Below are positions 55,644 to 64,000 of a stretch of 64,000 nucleotides of DNA, piece after piece. The notes under the pieces are model-generated. The model did not search any database. It saw only the letters and a list, made by a program, of their open reading frames with translations, and had not been told where the DNA came from. The first letter of the stretch is position 1; every line of letters starts with the position of its first letter. The stretch is from Candidatus Saccharimonadota bacterium (lineage in GTDB: Bacteria > Patescibacteriota > Saccharimonadia > Saccharimonadales > UBA4665), in assembly GCA_024635495.1 (NCBI GenBank), contig JAGXIT010000004.1, forward strand, positions 62,001 through 126,000, given 5' to 3'. Made by a program: the position numbers and the translations under genes.

Positions 55644-57083
55644 CTACAACATCGTGTATAGTGCTGCGGCACCAGCCAAAGCCATGATAGTGGTTGTAAT
55701 CCAACCGATAACTGTCGTTGTTTTGCGGTTTACCCAGTGCCCCATGACTTTTTTGTTGCTACTAAGTCGTACGATGAAAAATAATACAAATGGCGCTACG
55801 ATGCCATTGAATGCAGCAGAGTAAATAAGGGCCTTGATAGGGTCAATCCCGACGAAGTTTAGGCCGAGCCCAACCAACATAGACATGATGATTATGCCGT
55901 AAAAAGCATGTGCCTGCCGAAGTGTTTGATGGAGACCGCTTTTCCAACGTAAGCTCTCTGCTATAGCGTAGCTACTGCTTGCTGCGAGCACCGGGATGGC
56001 GAGTAAGCCGGTGCCGATAATGCCAATTGCGAACAAGAAGTATGTGGCATCACCCGCAAACGGACGAAGCGCTTCGGCTGCTTGGGCAGCGCTGGTGATA
56101 TTTGTGATGCCATTCGGGAATAATACCCAGCCACTAACGGCAATAATGAAGAACATCACGACATTGCTCAAGAACATACCACTCCATACATCGACGCGCA
56201 TTTTTTTAATCTGTTCTGGGGCGGTTGCACTCCGACGCATGCGGAGGGTCGTTTTGCCGTCCTTAATCTTTTCTTCAACTTCCTGACTTGTTTGCCAGAA
56301 AAAGAGATACGGGGAGATGGTCGTCCCGAGGATAGCCGCAATTAACAGGAAGCTATCCTTACCGAGGCTGATATCTGGGAAAAGGGTTTGATGTATCGCC
56401 TGCCCCCAATCGATATTCGCAAGGAGCGCAGAGATAATGTAGCTGAACAACACGAGCGCCAACCATTTTAGGTAGCGTGCGTATTTTGCATAGGGAGTAA
56501 GTACTTGCAGCATGATACTAAACACGGCAAATCCCACGACTAGCCACCAAAATTTAAGACTTGGGTTCAATAGTTGTGCTGCTTTTGCCATTGCGCCAAG
56601 GTCGGCGCCAATATTGAAAGCATTGGCGCTAAATAGCAGTAAAGTAATAAATTTCAGGAGCCTGCGTGAATAATAAATACGAATATTGCCCGCGAGACCT
56701 CTGCCTGTCACCATGCCGATGCGAGCGCACATTTCTTGAACGGTGCTCATAAGTGGGAATGTCCAAAGGCTCAGCCACAAAAAGCCGAAGCCGTGTTGGG
56801 CACCTGCTTGGCTATAGGTAGCGATGCCCGATGGGTCATCATCGCTCGCCCCTGTCGTAAGGCCAGGACCGAGGGTATGCCAATAATTCTTGGCATGTCT
56901 TGAGACCCTATTCTCGGGCAATGAATGTATAAATTGCTGACCCGCCGTCATAGTTTTGTCGAGGGCAATAGCTGGTAGTTCAACACCTTTCGTCAGAAGC
57001 TTGTCTGTATCTAGGTGATGTTTCGGTGTTGCGGCCGTTTTGAGCTCTGGCGCGGCTGGGGGTATTTCTTTTTCAGATTTCAT
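55644..57083 (-). CDS. Nramp-family divalent metal transporter
   Basis: LGPGLTTGASDDDPSGIATYSQAGAQHGFGFLW, multi-TM. Confidence 0.88.
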   Translation of the reverse strand: MKSEKEIPPAAPELKTAATPKHHLDTDKLLTKGVELPAIALDKTMTAGQQFIHSLPENRVSRHAKNYWHTLGPGLTTGASDDDPSGIATYSQAGAQHGFGFLWLSLWTFPLMSTVQEMCARIGMVTGRGLAGNIRIYYSRRLLKFITLLLFSANAFNIGADLGAMAKAAQLLNPSLKFWWLVVGFAVFSIMLQVLTPYAKYARYLKWLALVLFSYIISALLANIDWGQAIHQTLFPDISLGKDSFLLIAAILGTTISPYLFFWQTSQEVEEKIKDGKTTLRMRRSATAPEQIKKMRVDVWSGMFLSNVVMFFIIAVSGWVLFPNGITNITSAAQAAEALRPFAGDATYFLFAIGIIGTGLLAIPVLAASSSYAIAESLRWKSGLHQTLRQAHAFYGIIIMSMLVGLGLNFVGIDPIKALIYSAAFNGIVAPFVLFFIVRLSSNKKVMGHWVNRKTTTVIGWITTTIMALAGAAALYTML

Positions 57084-57146
57084 GCGTAATTAGTTAAGTA
57101 CAAGCATTATTGTACCAGCTGTCGTGCAAATCGAAGTAAAAAACTG

Positions 57147-57368
57147 CTATGAACGTCGAATTTTCTTACCACCCATGGGCAAGTTGAAAAAGGCGGCTAT
57201 GAGATAAAAATCAAACAATGCTCCGGCAACCATCGCGAGACCAATAATCATTTCATACAGCTGAAGTAGCTCACCCCAGCTTGCCATAGCTATGACGATG
57301 AGAAGAGAACCCACAATTATTTGGAGTTGTCTCCCTTTTTGACTGACCAAAAAATGCATAAATTTCAT
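57147..57368 (-). CDS. DUF2892 (YgaP-like) small membrane protein
   Basis: QKGRQLQIIVGSLLIVIAMA..LQLYEMIIGLAMVAGALFDFYLIAAFFNLP. Confidence 0.65.
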   Translation of the reverse strand: MKFMHFLVSQKGRQLQIIVGSLLIVIAMASWGELLQLYEMIIGLAMVAGALFDFYLIAAFFNLPMGGKKIRRS

Positions 57369-57407
57369 ATACCCTCCTGTATGGTTACATCATACACTAG
57401 CGGGGAT

Positions 57408-57659
57408 TTATTTTGCAGCAGACAGTGCGGTTTCGAAGCGTGTCCTGTCAAATCCGAGGATTTTTTCCATACGGCCATCTTCATATTCGATGGTCGTGAA
57501 TGGGACACCCATCTGACCACTGAGCTGCACCATGTTTTGGGCGGCATACTGATTTTGGTCTACTAAATAATCGGTGTAGCCTATCTTCTTGTGGTCAAGC
57601 CAACTTTTCAACATGACGCAGTATGGACAAGTAGTAGTGCTGTAAATAGTTATTTTCAT
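57408..57659 (-). CDS. Glutaredoxin/NrdH-like protein
   Basis: MKITIYSTTTCPYCVMLKSWLDHKKIGYTDYLVDQN (CPYC). Confidence 0.88.
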   Translation of the reverse strand: MKITIYSTTTCPYCVMLKSWLDHKKIGYTDYLVDQNQYAAQNMVQLSGQMGVPFTTIEYEDGRMEKILGFDRTRFETALSAAK

Positions 57660-57673
57660 AGTAATTCCTCCTT

Positions 57674-58078
57674 TTATTGTACGATGACCGCGCCGGTAAG
57701 CTTCGAGACATTCGACATTGCCCCTAGGTCGTTAACATTTGTATAACCTGCATTTTTTAGTATCGTTGTCGCTTGGCTTGAGCGATTGCCGCTGCGGCAA
57801 TAAACGTACAAATCCTGGTCTTTGCTTCCGGCCGGCAAGCTGCCCGCCTCTATGTCCTGAAGTGACAAGTTTACCGAGCCTTGTATGTGTGAATCGGCAT
57901 ATTCTTCGCTTGTACGTACGTCGATGAGCTGGCCTCCAGTATCAATTGCCGATTGGATTTTGCTAAAGCTGGTGTCGCTGGCGTTTGGCTGGTTTAATTC
58001 GCTTGCGGGCTTACTGGACACAAAAAATGTTCCAATAGCCACGACAAGTATAGCGATGAGTACTAAACCTTTTCTCAT
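57674..58078 (-). CDS. Membrane-anchored rhodanese-domain protein
   Basis: TM then GGQLIDVRTSEEYADSHIQGSVNLSLQDI..LYVYCRSGNRSSQA. Confidence 0.88.
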   Translation of the reverse strand: MRKGLVLIAILVVAIGTFFVSSKPASELNQPNASDTSFSKIQSAIDTGGQLIDVRTSEEYADSHIQGSVNLSLQDIEAGSLPAGSKDQDLYVYCRSGNRSSQATTILKNAGYTNVNDLGAMSNVSKLTGAVIVQ

Positions 58079-58488
58079 GCTATGTCCTTCTGTGTGGTAC
58101 ACGTCTTACAGGTACCAGATACAGTGATGCGGCTCGAGATATCACAGCCGTCAATCTCTGCCATGAGGAGTGGTCGTACTTTGTCCGCAATATCAACATC
58201 ACGGAGCAAGCCACAGTGAGTGCACATGAAATGATCATGAGGCGTAGTATTTGAGTCGTATCGCATTGCGCCTGTAGGGTCTGCTGGAGCAAGCGAGATT
58301 TCTCCCCTACTTGCTAGCCGCGCGGTTGCGCGGTGTACTGTCGTCGCGCTCACGTCCGGGAAAGTTTGATGAAGCTCGGCTAGTATTTCGGCATTTGAGG
58401 CGTGGCCAAATTCAGCAATTATACGTTCTATTTGTGTGCAGTATTTCGTCTGCCTTGTTTGCGGTGAAATTGTTTCCATAGTCAACAT
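58075..58488 (-). CDS. Fur-family transcriptional regulator
   Basis: HASNAEILAELHQTFPDVSATTVHRATARLASRGEI, HDHFMCTHCG, CKTC. Confidence 0.88.
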   Translation of the reverse strand: MLTMETISPQTRQTKYCTQIERIIAEFGHASNAEILAELHQTFPDVSATTVHRATARLASRGEISLAPADPTGAMRYDSNTTPHDHFMCTHCGLLRDVDIADKVRPLLMAEIDGCDISSRITVSGTCKTCTTQKDIA

Positions 58489-58506
58489 TATACAGAAACT
58501 ATTTGC

Positions 58507-58527
58507 TAATGTAAACAGTTTACATTA
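58507..58527. promoter_or_regulatory. Perfect palindrome, likely Fur-family operator
   Basis: TAATGTAAAC-A-GTTTACATTA between divergent fur-like and rhodanese genes. Confidence 0.75.
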
Positions 58528-58571
58528 ATATAGATACGAAGAACGAAAAGAACAAGTAAATAGGAGAATAT

Positions 58572-58829
58572 ATGGACAAAGTTATTATTGATGTGCGTGA
58601 ACCATATGAATATGCATCAGGGCATGTAGCTGGAGCAGTGAACCTGCCTCCTGCGCAACTTATGGCGGGCGCACCCCAGCTTGCGGATGTCCCCAAAGAT
58701 ACACTGCTTGTCCTCTACTGTCGTTCAGGAGCACGTTCAAATGCGAGTATGCACTATTTGCGCCAACTCGGCTTTACGAATCTACAAAACGGCATCAATC
58801 AAGGTCACGTTGAGCAGCAGTACCTGTAG
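58572..58829 (+). CDS. Rhodanese-domain protein (cytosolic)
   Basis: KVIIDVREPYEYASGHVAGAVNLPPAQL..LLVLYCRSGARSN. Confidence 0.9.
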   Translation: MDKVIIDVREPYEYASGHVAGAVNLPPAQLMAGAPQLADVPKDTLLVLYCRSGARSNASMHYLRQLGFTNLQNGINQGHVEQQYL

Positions 58830-58830
58830 A

Positions 58831-59505
58831 CTAGCCAGCGAAGTAGTACCAGAATCGGTTCAAGATGAGTGCGATTATGAGTAGAAAAACAAATGCAATG
58901 ATATCGAGGTGATGTCGCTGTGAGAAGTTACTAATGCGTTGTAACTTGCCTTTAGCCGAAATATGCCCTGCCCTGATGCCATACAAAAGCGCATACCAAA
59001 AACCAACAATGGTTGCGACCCAGCTCAGCATGCAGTATGGGCATAAGTAACCAAGTACGTAGAGGCTTTCGTAGATAAACCAAATTACAGAAAGTAGTCC
59101 AAAGCCAAGCCCGACATACATTGCCTGCCACAACCAACGTTTGAAGTTTGCGCCAGCGATAAGAACGACCCCGATGGTAAGTATCGCGCTGAACATAGCA
59201 AGCCCAAACACTTGGTTTGGTATGCCTAGGAAGACATGCCCTTGCCAAGCATCCATGGCTGCGCCGCAATTTATGACCGGGTTTAAGTCACAACCGAGTG
59301 CGACACCAGGGTTCTTGAGATGAAAAAATTCTTCGACGACGAGCATAAAAGACGCAAAAGCACCCAAGCCCCCGACCGCCAGTAAAATATGACCTATGAA
59401 TGTATCAAGCCAATTGAGATTGCTCGAAATCGCCTGGCCCGTGTCAGGTATCTTTGCGAGTTTCAGGTGCGTTTTTTGAGGTTTTGTGGTAATTCGTTTT
59501 GTCAT
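58831..59505 (-). CDS. Vitamin K epoxide reductase (VKOR) family protein
   Basis: CDLNPVINCGAAMDAWQGHVFLGIPNQVFGLAMF; YLCPYCMLSW. Confidence 0.88.
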   Translation of the reverse strand: MTKRITTKPQKTHLKLAKIPDTGQAISSNLNWLDTFIGHILLAVGGLGAFASFMLVVEEFFHLKNPGVALGCDLNPVINCGAAMDAWQGHVFLGIPNQVFGLAMFSAILTIGVVLIAGANFKRWLWQAMYVGLGFGLLSVIWFIYESLYVLGYLCPYCMLSWVATIVGFWYALLYGIRAGHISAKGKLQRISNFSQRHHLDIIAFVFLLIIALILNRFWYYFAG

Positions 59506-59518
59506 AATTTATCCATAC

Positions 59519-60691
59519 TTATTCGCTACAGTTACCTGTTCCTTGTTGGTTACTTGAAGTTTTTGCCGCGTTTAGTAGTGCGTCCACCTGATCCACTGTC
59601 AGTGCGTATCCGATGTTATTGTACGTCGTTGAGGTTGCAAAGACAATCCCGCGTACCACTCCTTTTGTATCGATGATGGGGCCCCCGGAGTTGCCGGGCA
59701 TGATAGTCGATTGCAATGTATAAACCGAACGTGTCGTGTGGGACTGTCCATATATATCTTGCCCCAATGCTGTTAGTTGGCCGATAATCACACCAGGCTG
59801 TTCTCTGTATTCACCACCGCCCGGATATCCAAGCGCAAAAATTTGTGTACCATTCGGTGCATCTGATGGTTCCAGATTGAGCGCTTTGCCGACTATGTCT
59901 TTCGAATACAGCACCGCAATATCATTTTTGGCATCAAAGAGTACGACAGTGGTATTGTGGGTGCCATTTTCATCGGTGATTTTTGGGCTATCTACACCCG
60001 CGACAACATGCGCATTCGTTACGACATGATGGTTGCTATATATAAAACCCGTGCCGTCAACGATACCGCCACACCCCAAGCCCTCGATCTTAACGACAGA
60101 GGCGCTTGCAGTGGCAAGGACCTGTCGATATTGGGCAATATTCGGTAACGTGTATCTTGCGTCTGGTGAAGGTTCTCTGCCGGAGAACACTAATGGCGAC
60201 TGGTTGGGGTCTACTAGGCTGTTAAGCGCACTTAGTAGCCGGCTTGCGGGTGGTAGCTCGTGGTTTAGATAGCTTACAATGTGAGAGTTTTTTACGGCAA
60301 TCTGTACGTTGTTGGTTGGTGCGAGCTGGAATATTGCACCGGCGAGCCAAATACCAAGAATGATAGTAGCAAGGGACAGCACAGAACCGAGAGAATTATC
60401 AACTCGCTGTACTGGTTTATTCTTGATAGCGAATTTCAATCGAACTGCGTATAGCTCAGCGATTGTCATTACAAAAAAACAAACCGTTAGGAGCATTGCT
60501 AAGCCAATCAGTGGCTTGATAGGACCATCTACTCGAGTCATCACCCAACTTGCCAGCAAGCTACCGGGATATAGACCAATCAAGAATCCGATTGTTGAGC
60601 CGAGCTGTCTAATGAAACCGATTTGGTAACCGCGTACAACCGAAGCAACCAGCAGTGCAACGATGATTATGTCAACTACTTGAATATTCAT
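59519..60691 (-). CDS. CvpA-domain / trypsin-like serine protease (MarP-like)
   Basis: N-terminal 4-TM CvpA-like; GTGFIYSNHHVVTNAHVV, NDIAVL, IMPGNSGGPIID. Confidence 0.88.
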   Translation of the reverse strand: MNIQVVDIIIVALLVASVVRGYQIGFIRQLGSTIGFLIGLYPGSLLASWVMTRVDGPIKPLIGLAMLLTVCFFVMTIAELYAVRLKFAIKNKPVQRVDNSLGSVLSLATIILGIWLAGAIFQLAPTNNVQIAVKNSHIVSYLNHELPPASRLLSALNSLVDPNQSPLVFSGREPSPDARYTLPNIAQYRQVLATASASVVKIEGLGCGGIVDGTGFIYSNHHVVTNAHVVAGVDSPKITDENGTHNTTVVLFDAKNDIAVLYSKDIVGKALNLEPSDAPNGTQIFALGYPGGGEYREQPGVIIGQLTALGQDIYGQSHTTRSVYTLQSTIMPGNSGGPIIDTKGVVRGIVFATSTTYNNIGYALTVDQVDALLNAAKTSSNQQGTGNCSE

Positions 60692-60717
60692 AAGAAGCTT
60701 CCTTTATTGTACAGGAT

Positions 60718-61716
60718 TTAGAAAAACGATTTCGGCGTTCCGTCTGTTTCGGGAGCTTCAACTTGGGGCTTTCTGAAACTGCCTATCTTCAACTTATCTT
60801 TTGCGTGCATCGAAATCGCAGCTATGAATAATACCCCCAAGAATAGCAAATAGCTCGCTCTGTCTATGATATTTGCAGTGACGATATCGCTAACGGAGAC
60901 ATGATGAAGGTTCTGGGCGAATAGCAAGAATGCTTCACGGATGCCGATGCCATCAGGTGTAAATGACACAAAAACTGCAAAATTAGCAGCTCCGGTATAG
61001 GACATAGCCTGCCCGATCGACACGTCAGCTCCGGCTGCTTGCAGCGCAAAGTAAAATCTAATACCGATAAACACCACTTGCATCAGTGTGAGGACGATAA
61101 GGCTGCTAATGAGTGTTGGCGTAAGGACAAGTAGCTTTAGCTCTTTTTTGCGCTTTGCTGCAGAGTATCGAATGACAGCAATACTAATAGCAGCTACGGC
61201 GAGGCTTGCGAGTGCTGCCTGCCACCATGGTCGAGTACCGATGAGCAAAAAGAAAGCATTAATAATCGCAAATATGGCGTAATAGAATAGTGTGACGATA
61301 AAATATGCTTTTAAGCTTACCTTATGTTTTGCCCTGAGATAGCCAGCACGAACTCCTGGGCCGCTTTGTAAGGGTCCAAAGAAATTTGCAATTGAGGAGT
61401 AGATTGTCAGGAGTAGATTTTCTTTAGAAGGTAGTCGATTCCCTGTCATGCGTACGAGCACATCATATAGAAGGTTGAGGGCGAAAAAAGCCACTAGATT
61501 TGCGCCTACAATAAGGATCAGCCATAGGGGTTGAATGTCATGCAATTGACTTAAATATTCAGGGTGAAGCCGAACATAGTTTGCAAATGCGGCTATAGTC
61601 AGGACGAATATTATCGTTGAGATAATAAGCCTTCTCGGAGGTATTCTCATAGTAGATATCGTATCATAACAGGTTTGGGATGTGGTGCTTCTAGTTTTAG
61701 GATGTAAGTCCAGCAC
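60718..61716 (-). CDS. Lysylphosphatidylglycerol synthase TM-like (UPF0104) membrane protein
   Basis: Multi-TM; NFFGPLQSGPGVRAGYLRAKHKVSLKAYF; FTPDGIGIREAFLLF. Confidence 0.75.
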   Translation of the reverse strand: MLDLHPKTRSTTSQTCYDTISTMRIPPRRLIISTIIFVLTIAAFANYVRLHPEYLSQLHDIQPLWLILIVGANLVAFFALNLLYDVLVRMTGNRLPSKENLLLTIYSSIANFFGPLQSGPGVRAGYLRAKHKVSLKAYFIVTLFYYAIFAIINAFFLLIGTRPWWQAALASLAVAAISIAVIRYSAAKRKKELKLLVLTPTLISSLIVLTLMQVVFIGIRFYFALQAAGADVSIGQAMSYTGAANFAVFVSFTPDGIGIREAFLLFAQNLHHVSVSDIVTANIIDRASYLLFLGVLFIAAISMHAKDKLKIGSFRKPQVEAPETDGTPKSFF

Positions 61717-61814
61717 TGTAAATATCTAGAAAACAGTACATTCCTCAGGATGCTGCCGTCGTCTCCAGCGCCTTAGAGGACGGCTGAGTATGGTACCATA
61801 AGCTACGAATACTT

Positions 61815-63218
61815 ATGGTAAAACGTATTAAAGCTAGCGAAATTTTATCTGCACTACGGCGTTTGTGGCATAGGTGGTGTGGGCTCAACCTTGGCACCAA
61901 ACTTTTTTATGGGGCATTAGTTTTATTTGTGCTCCAAGCATCAATCCTGGCTGCAATCACAAAATTTGGAATACCCCCCGATGAAACAAACCACATAACT
62001 TTTATTGATTATTACACCGATCATTCATTGAGCCCTTTTCTCAGCGATCAGCAGCCAACCTTAAACTTGGGCGATAAAACTCGAGAAGTTGATTATATCT
62101 ATCACTATGCCATGAGTCTAGTGCGTCGCGTACTACCCTTTTCGACTACAGCTGAGCACTATATCATTCGCTATATATCCGTCGCCTTCGCTGTATTGAC
62201 CTTCTTGGTCTTGCGTCGGGTTTTTCTCCGTTTGGGTTTCTCCGATGCTATAAGCGCACTTACGGTATTGCTTGCATCGTTATTTCCGATGGTACTTATG
62301 ATGAGTTCATCAGTGAACAATGATGTGCTTGTTTGGCTTATGTTTGCAGTCGGTCTATTACTTCTATTACGGCTGGCTGAGCGACCACGAGCACTCGATA
62401 TGATCTGGCTTGCATCACTTGTGACCTATGGCGGCCTGGTTAAGCGAACGTTGCTGCCTATTGGGCTGGTGTTTGCGGTAGCCGGCATAGTATTCGTATC
62501 GAAGCGTTGGAAACCTATCGCGATAGAACTACGCCGTCCAAAATGGTCAATCGTGATAGCGCTTACTATATTGATATTAGGGTTTGGACTGGTCACCGAA
62601 CGAATAGGTGGCAATCTATTGCGCTACGGACGAGTAGACCCGACATGTAGTGAAATCAAGGGTGAAGATGCCTGTGAAGTATTCTGGTGGAATATCAGAG
62701 AAAAAAATCTGGCTACATTGCCCCCCGAACCGACTATCTCGCCGCTTATTTTTGCCGTGAAATGGGCTCACGAAAGCGCATTTAATATTATTGATATCCA
62801 AACCCAAGGTTGGCGCCACGAGACAAAACCACCTTTTTGGCTGGAACCTCTAGTGTTCGTTCCTTTTGTCATCGCAATTATTTACGGCACTGGGTATGAA
62901 ATAAAGCGGCTCCATCAATACCGGCAGGCGATGCAACGATTGGTAGTCTTGGGCCTGTCGCTCATGTATATCTTCGTTTACTTACTTGTAAATTACAGTG
63001 AGTATACACACTCACATGTCTTTGGGTTGGCGCTCAACGGGCGTTATATCTTGGCCGGGTTCTTGCCGCTTATCGGCATGGCGGTTTGGTATTGGTTTAT
63101 CATGCTGCGCCGCTGGACAGGCCTACGGTATGTACTCCTTGGCGTGATAATACTGGCTATGGCAGTTACGAGTGGACTTTCTTTGCTACTACAAAACCCA
63201 CAACTAGTTACTTACTGA
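61815..63218 (+). CDS. Polytopic membrane protein, DUF2142/GT-C-like
   Basis: GIPPDETNHITFIDYYTDHSL in first loop, multiple TMs, NGRYILAGFLPLIG. Confidence 0.65.
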   Translation: MVKRIKASEILSALRRLWHRWCGLNLGTKLFYGALVLFVLQASILAAITKFGIPPDETNHITFIDYYTDHSLSPFLSDQQPTLNLGDKTREVDYIYHYAMSLVRRVLPFSTTAEHYIIRYISVAFAVLTFLVLRRVFLRLGFSDAISALTVLLASLFPMVLMMSSSVNNDVLVWLMFAVGLLLLLRLAERPRALDMIWLASLVTYGGLVKRTLLPIGLVFAVAGIVFVSKRWKPIAIELRRPKWSIVIALTILILGFGLVTERIGGNLLRYGRVDPTCSEIKGEDACEVFWWNIREKNLATLPPEPTISPLIFAVKWAHESAFNIIDIQTQGWRHETKPPFWLEPLVFVPFVIAIIYGTGYEIKRLHQYRQAMQRLVVLGLSLMYIFVYLLVNYSEYTHSHVFGLALNGRYILAGFLPLIGMAVWYWFIMLRRWTGLRYVLLGVIILAMAVTSGLSLLLQNPQLVTY

Positions 63219-63275
63219 CATACTGCGACGGGGTGAGCCCGCGACCTATAGAGCTACCCTAGTCTCGACGAACTA

Positions 63276-63992
63276 TTACGATTTAGTGTATTCTCGACGG
63301 GTTAGCTCTAGCTGTTTCTCTTGAATAATACGGTTTATGCGGGTAAGGTCTGCAATGATTCCAAGAGTGACACTTATGAGCGCGCCAATGAGGAATATGC
63401 TTCCGAAGATGAGCGATTGTATGTGCCCACCTGGTTGGCTATCGAAAACCCCCCAAAGAAAACGCCCAAATGGGATGATGCCGAGTACAAATAGGATGCC
63501 GCTGAGCGTCAAGAATAATGCATATGGGCGGTACATGACGAATGCGCGGAAAATTGCGCCACCCGATCGCATGACGTGCTCAGCGCTAGAATTAAATAGT
63601 CTTGATTCACGCGTTTTCGGGTTCACTTCTATTTTGACGCTCTCGATGGCTACACCATTATTGCCTGCCATGATAATTGTTTCCATTGCGTAACTAAATC
63701 GAGTCACAACATTTAACTTCATCGCAGTCTCGCGGCTATAAGCTCTGAAGCCGCTCGGTGCATCTGGGAGATTGGTGTGGGCGGCTTTATTTAGCGTCCA
63801 GGTGCCCAGCTTCTGAAATAGTTTTTTACCAAATGAAAAATGAGCAATTTTTTGTACCTGCCGGTCAGCGATAACCATGTCGGCTGTGCCTTTAAGCACT
63901 GGCTGAATAAGTCGTGAGATGTCTTCACTTGGGTACTGGTTGTCTCCGTCGGTATTGACGATAATGTCAGCTCCATGCTTGAGCGAGTACAA
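63276..63992 (-). CDS. Family 2 glycosyltransferase (DPM1-like) with C-terminal TMs; 5' end probably beyond window
   Basis: GADIIVNTDGDNQYPSEDISRLIQPVLKGTADMVIADR; two TM helices near the C-terminus. Confidence 0.85.
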   Translation of the reverse strand: MYSLKHGADIIVNTDGDNQYPSEDISRLIQPVLKGTADMVIADRQVQKIAHFSFGKKLFQKLGTWTLNKAAHTNLPDAPSGFRAYSRETAMKLNVVTRFSYAMETIIMAGNNGVAIESVKIEVNPKTRESRLFNSSAEHVMRSGGAIFRAFVMYRPYALFLTLSGILFVLGIIPFGRFLWGVFDSQPGGHIQSLIFGSIFLIGALISVTLGIIADLTRINRIIQEKQLELTRREYTKS

Positions 63993-64000
63993 TAGGCCGT

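Overview
64 kb chromosomal window. Gene content and the standard code suggest a reduced Patescibacteria/Saccharibacteria-like genome; this taxonomic call is inference. It holds a division/wall cluster (mraZ, rsmH, ftsL-like, PBP, mraY, ftsW, murG, ftsQ-like), housekeeping genes (topA, dprA, pth, der, gltX, pyrH, xth, dut, rlmH), two HK/RR pairs, a umuDC-type cassette, a Fur/rhodanese/glutaredoxin/Nramp cluster, three tRNAs and a probable SRP RNA. No CRISPR array or transposase was seen. Main points for follow-up: (1) two homologous intergenic RNAs (about 4774-5030 and 6600-6860) share a 40-nt identical block with a 10-bp hairpin. Each also has a long hairpin whose arms differ between copies but stay paired (covariation). 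They flank a Pif1/HRDC helicase, between a KwaB-like DUF4868 gene and a NYN-domain gene. (2) A complete six-gene carotenoid operon in the order crtE-B-I-Ye-Yf-Eb, matching the actinobacterial C50 carotenoid order. (3) A recurrent architecture with a TATACT/TATAAT/TACAAT -10 box 6-9 nt before the ATG, implying widespread leaderless transcription. (4) An SRP RNA locus behind a near-consensus promoter, flanked by unexplained strong hairpins. (5) A perfect 21-bp palindrome between divergent fur and rhodanese genes. All homology calls are from reading the translations; no search was run.
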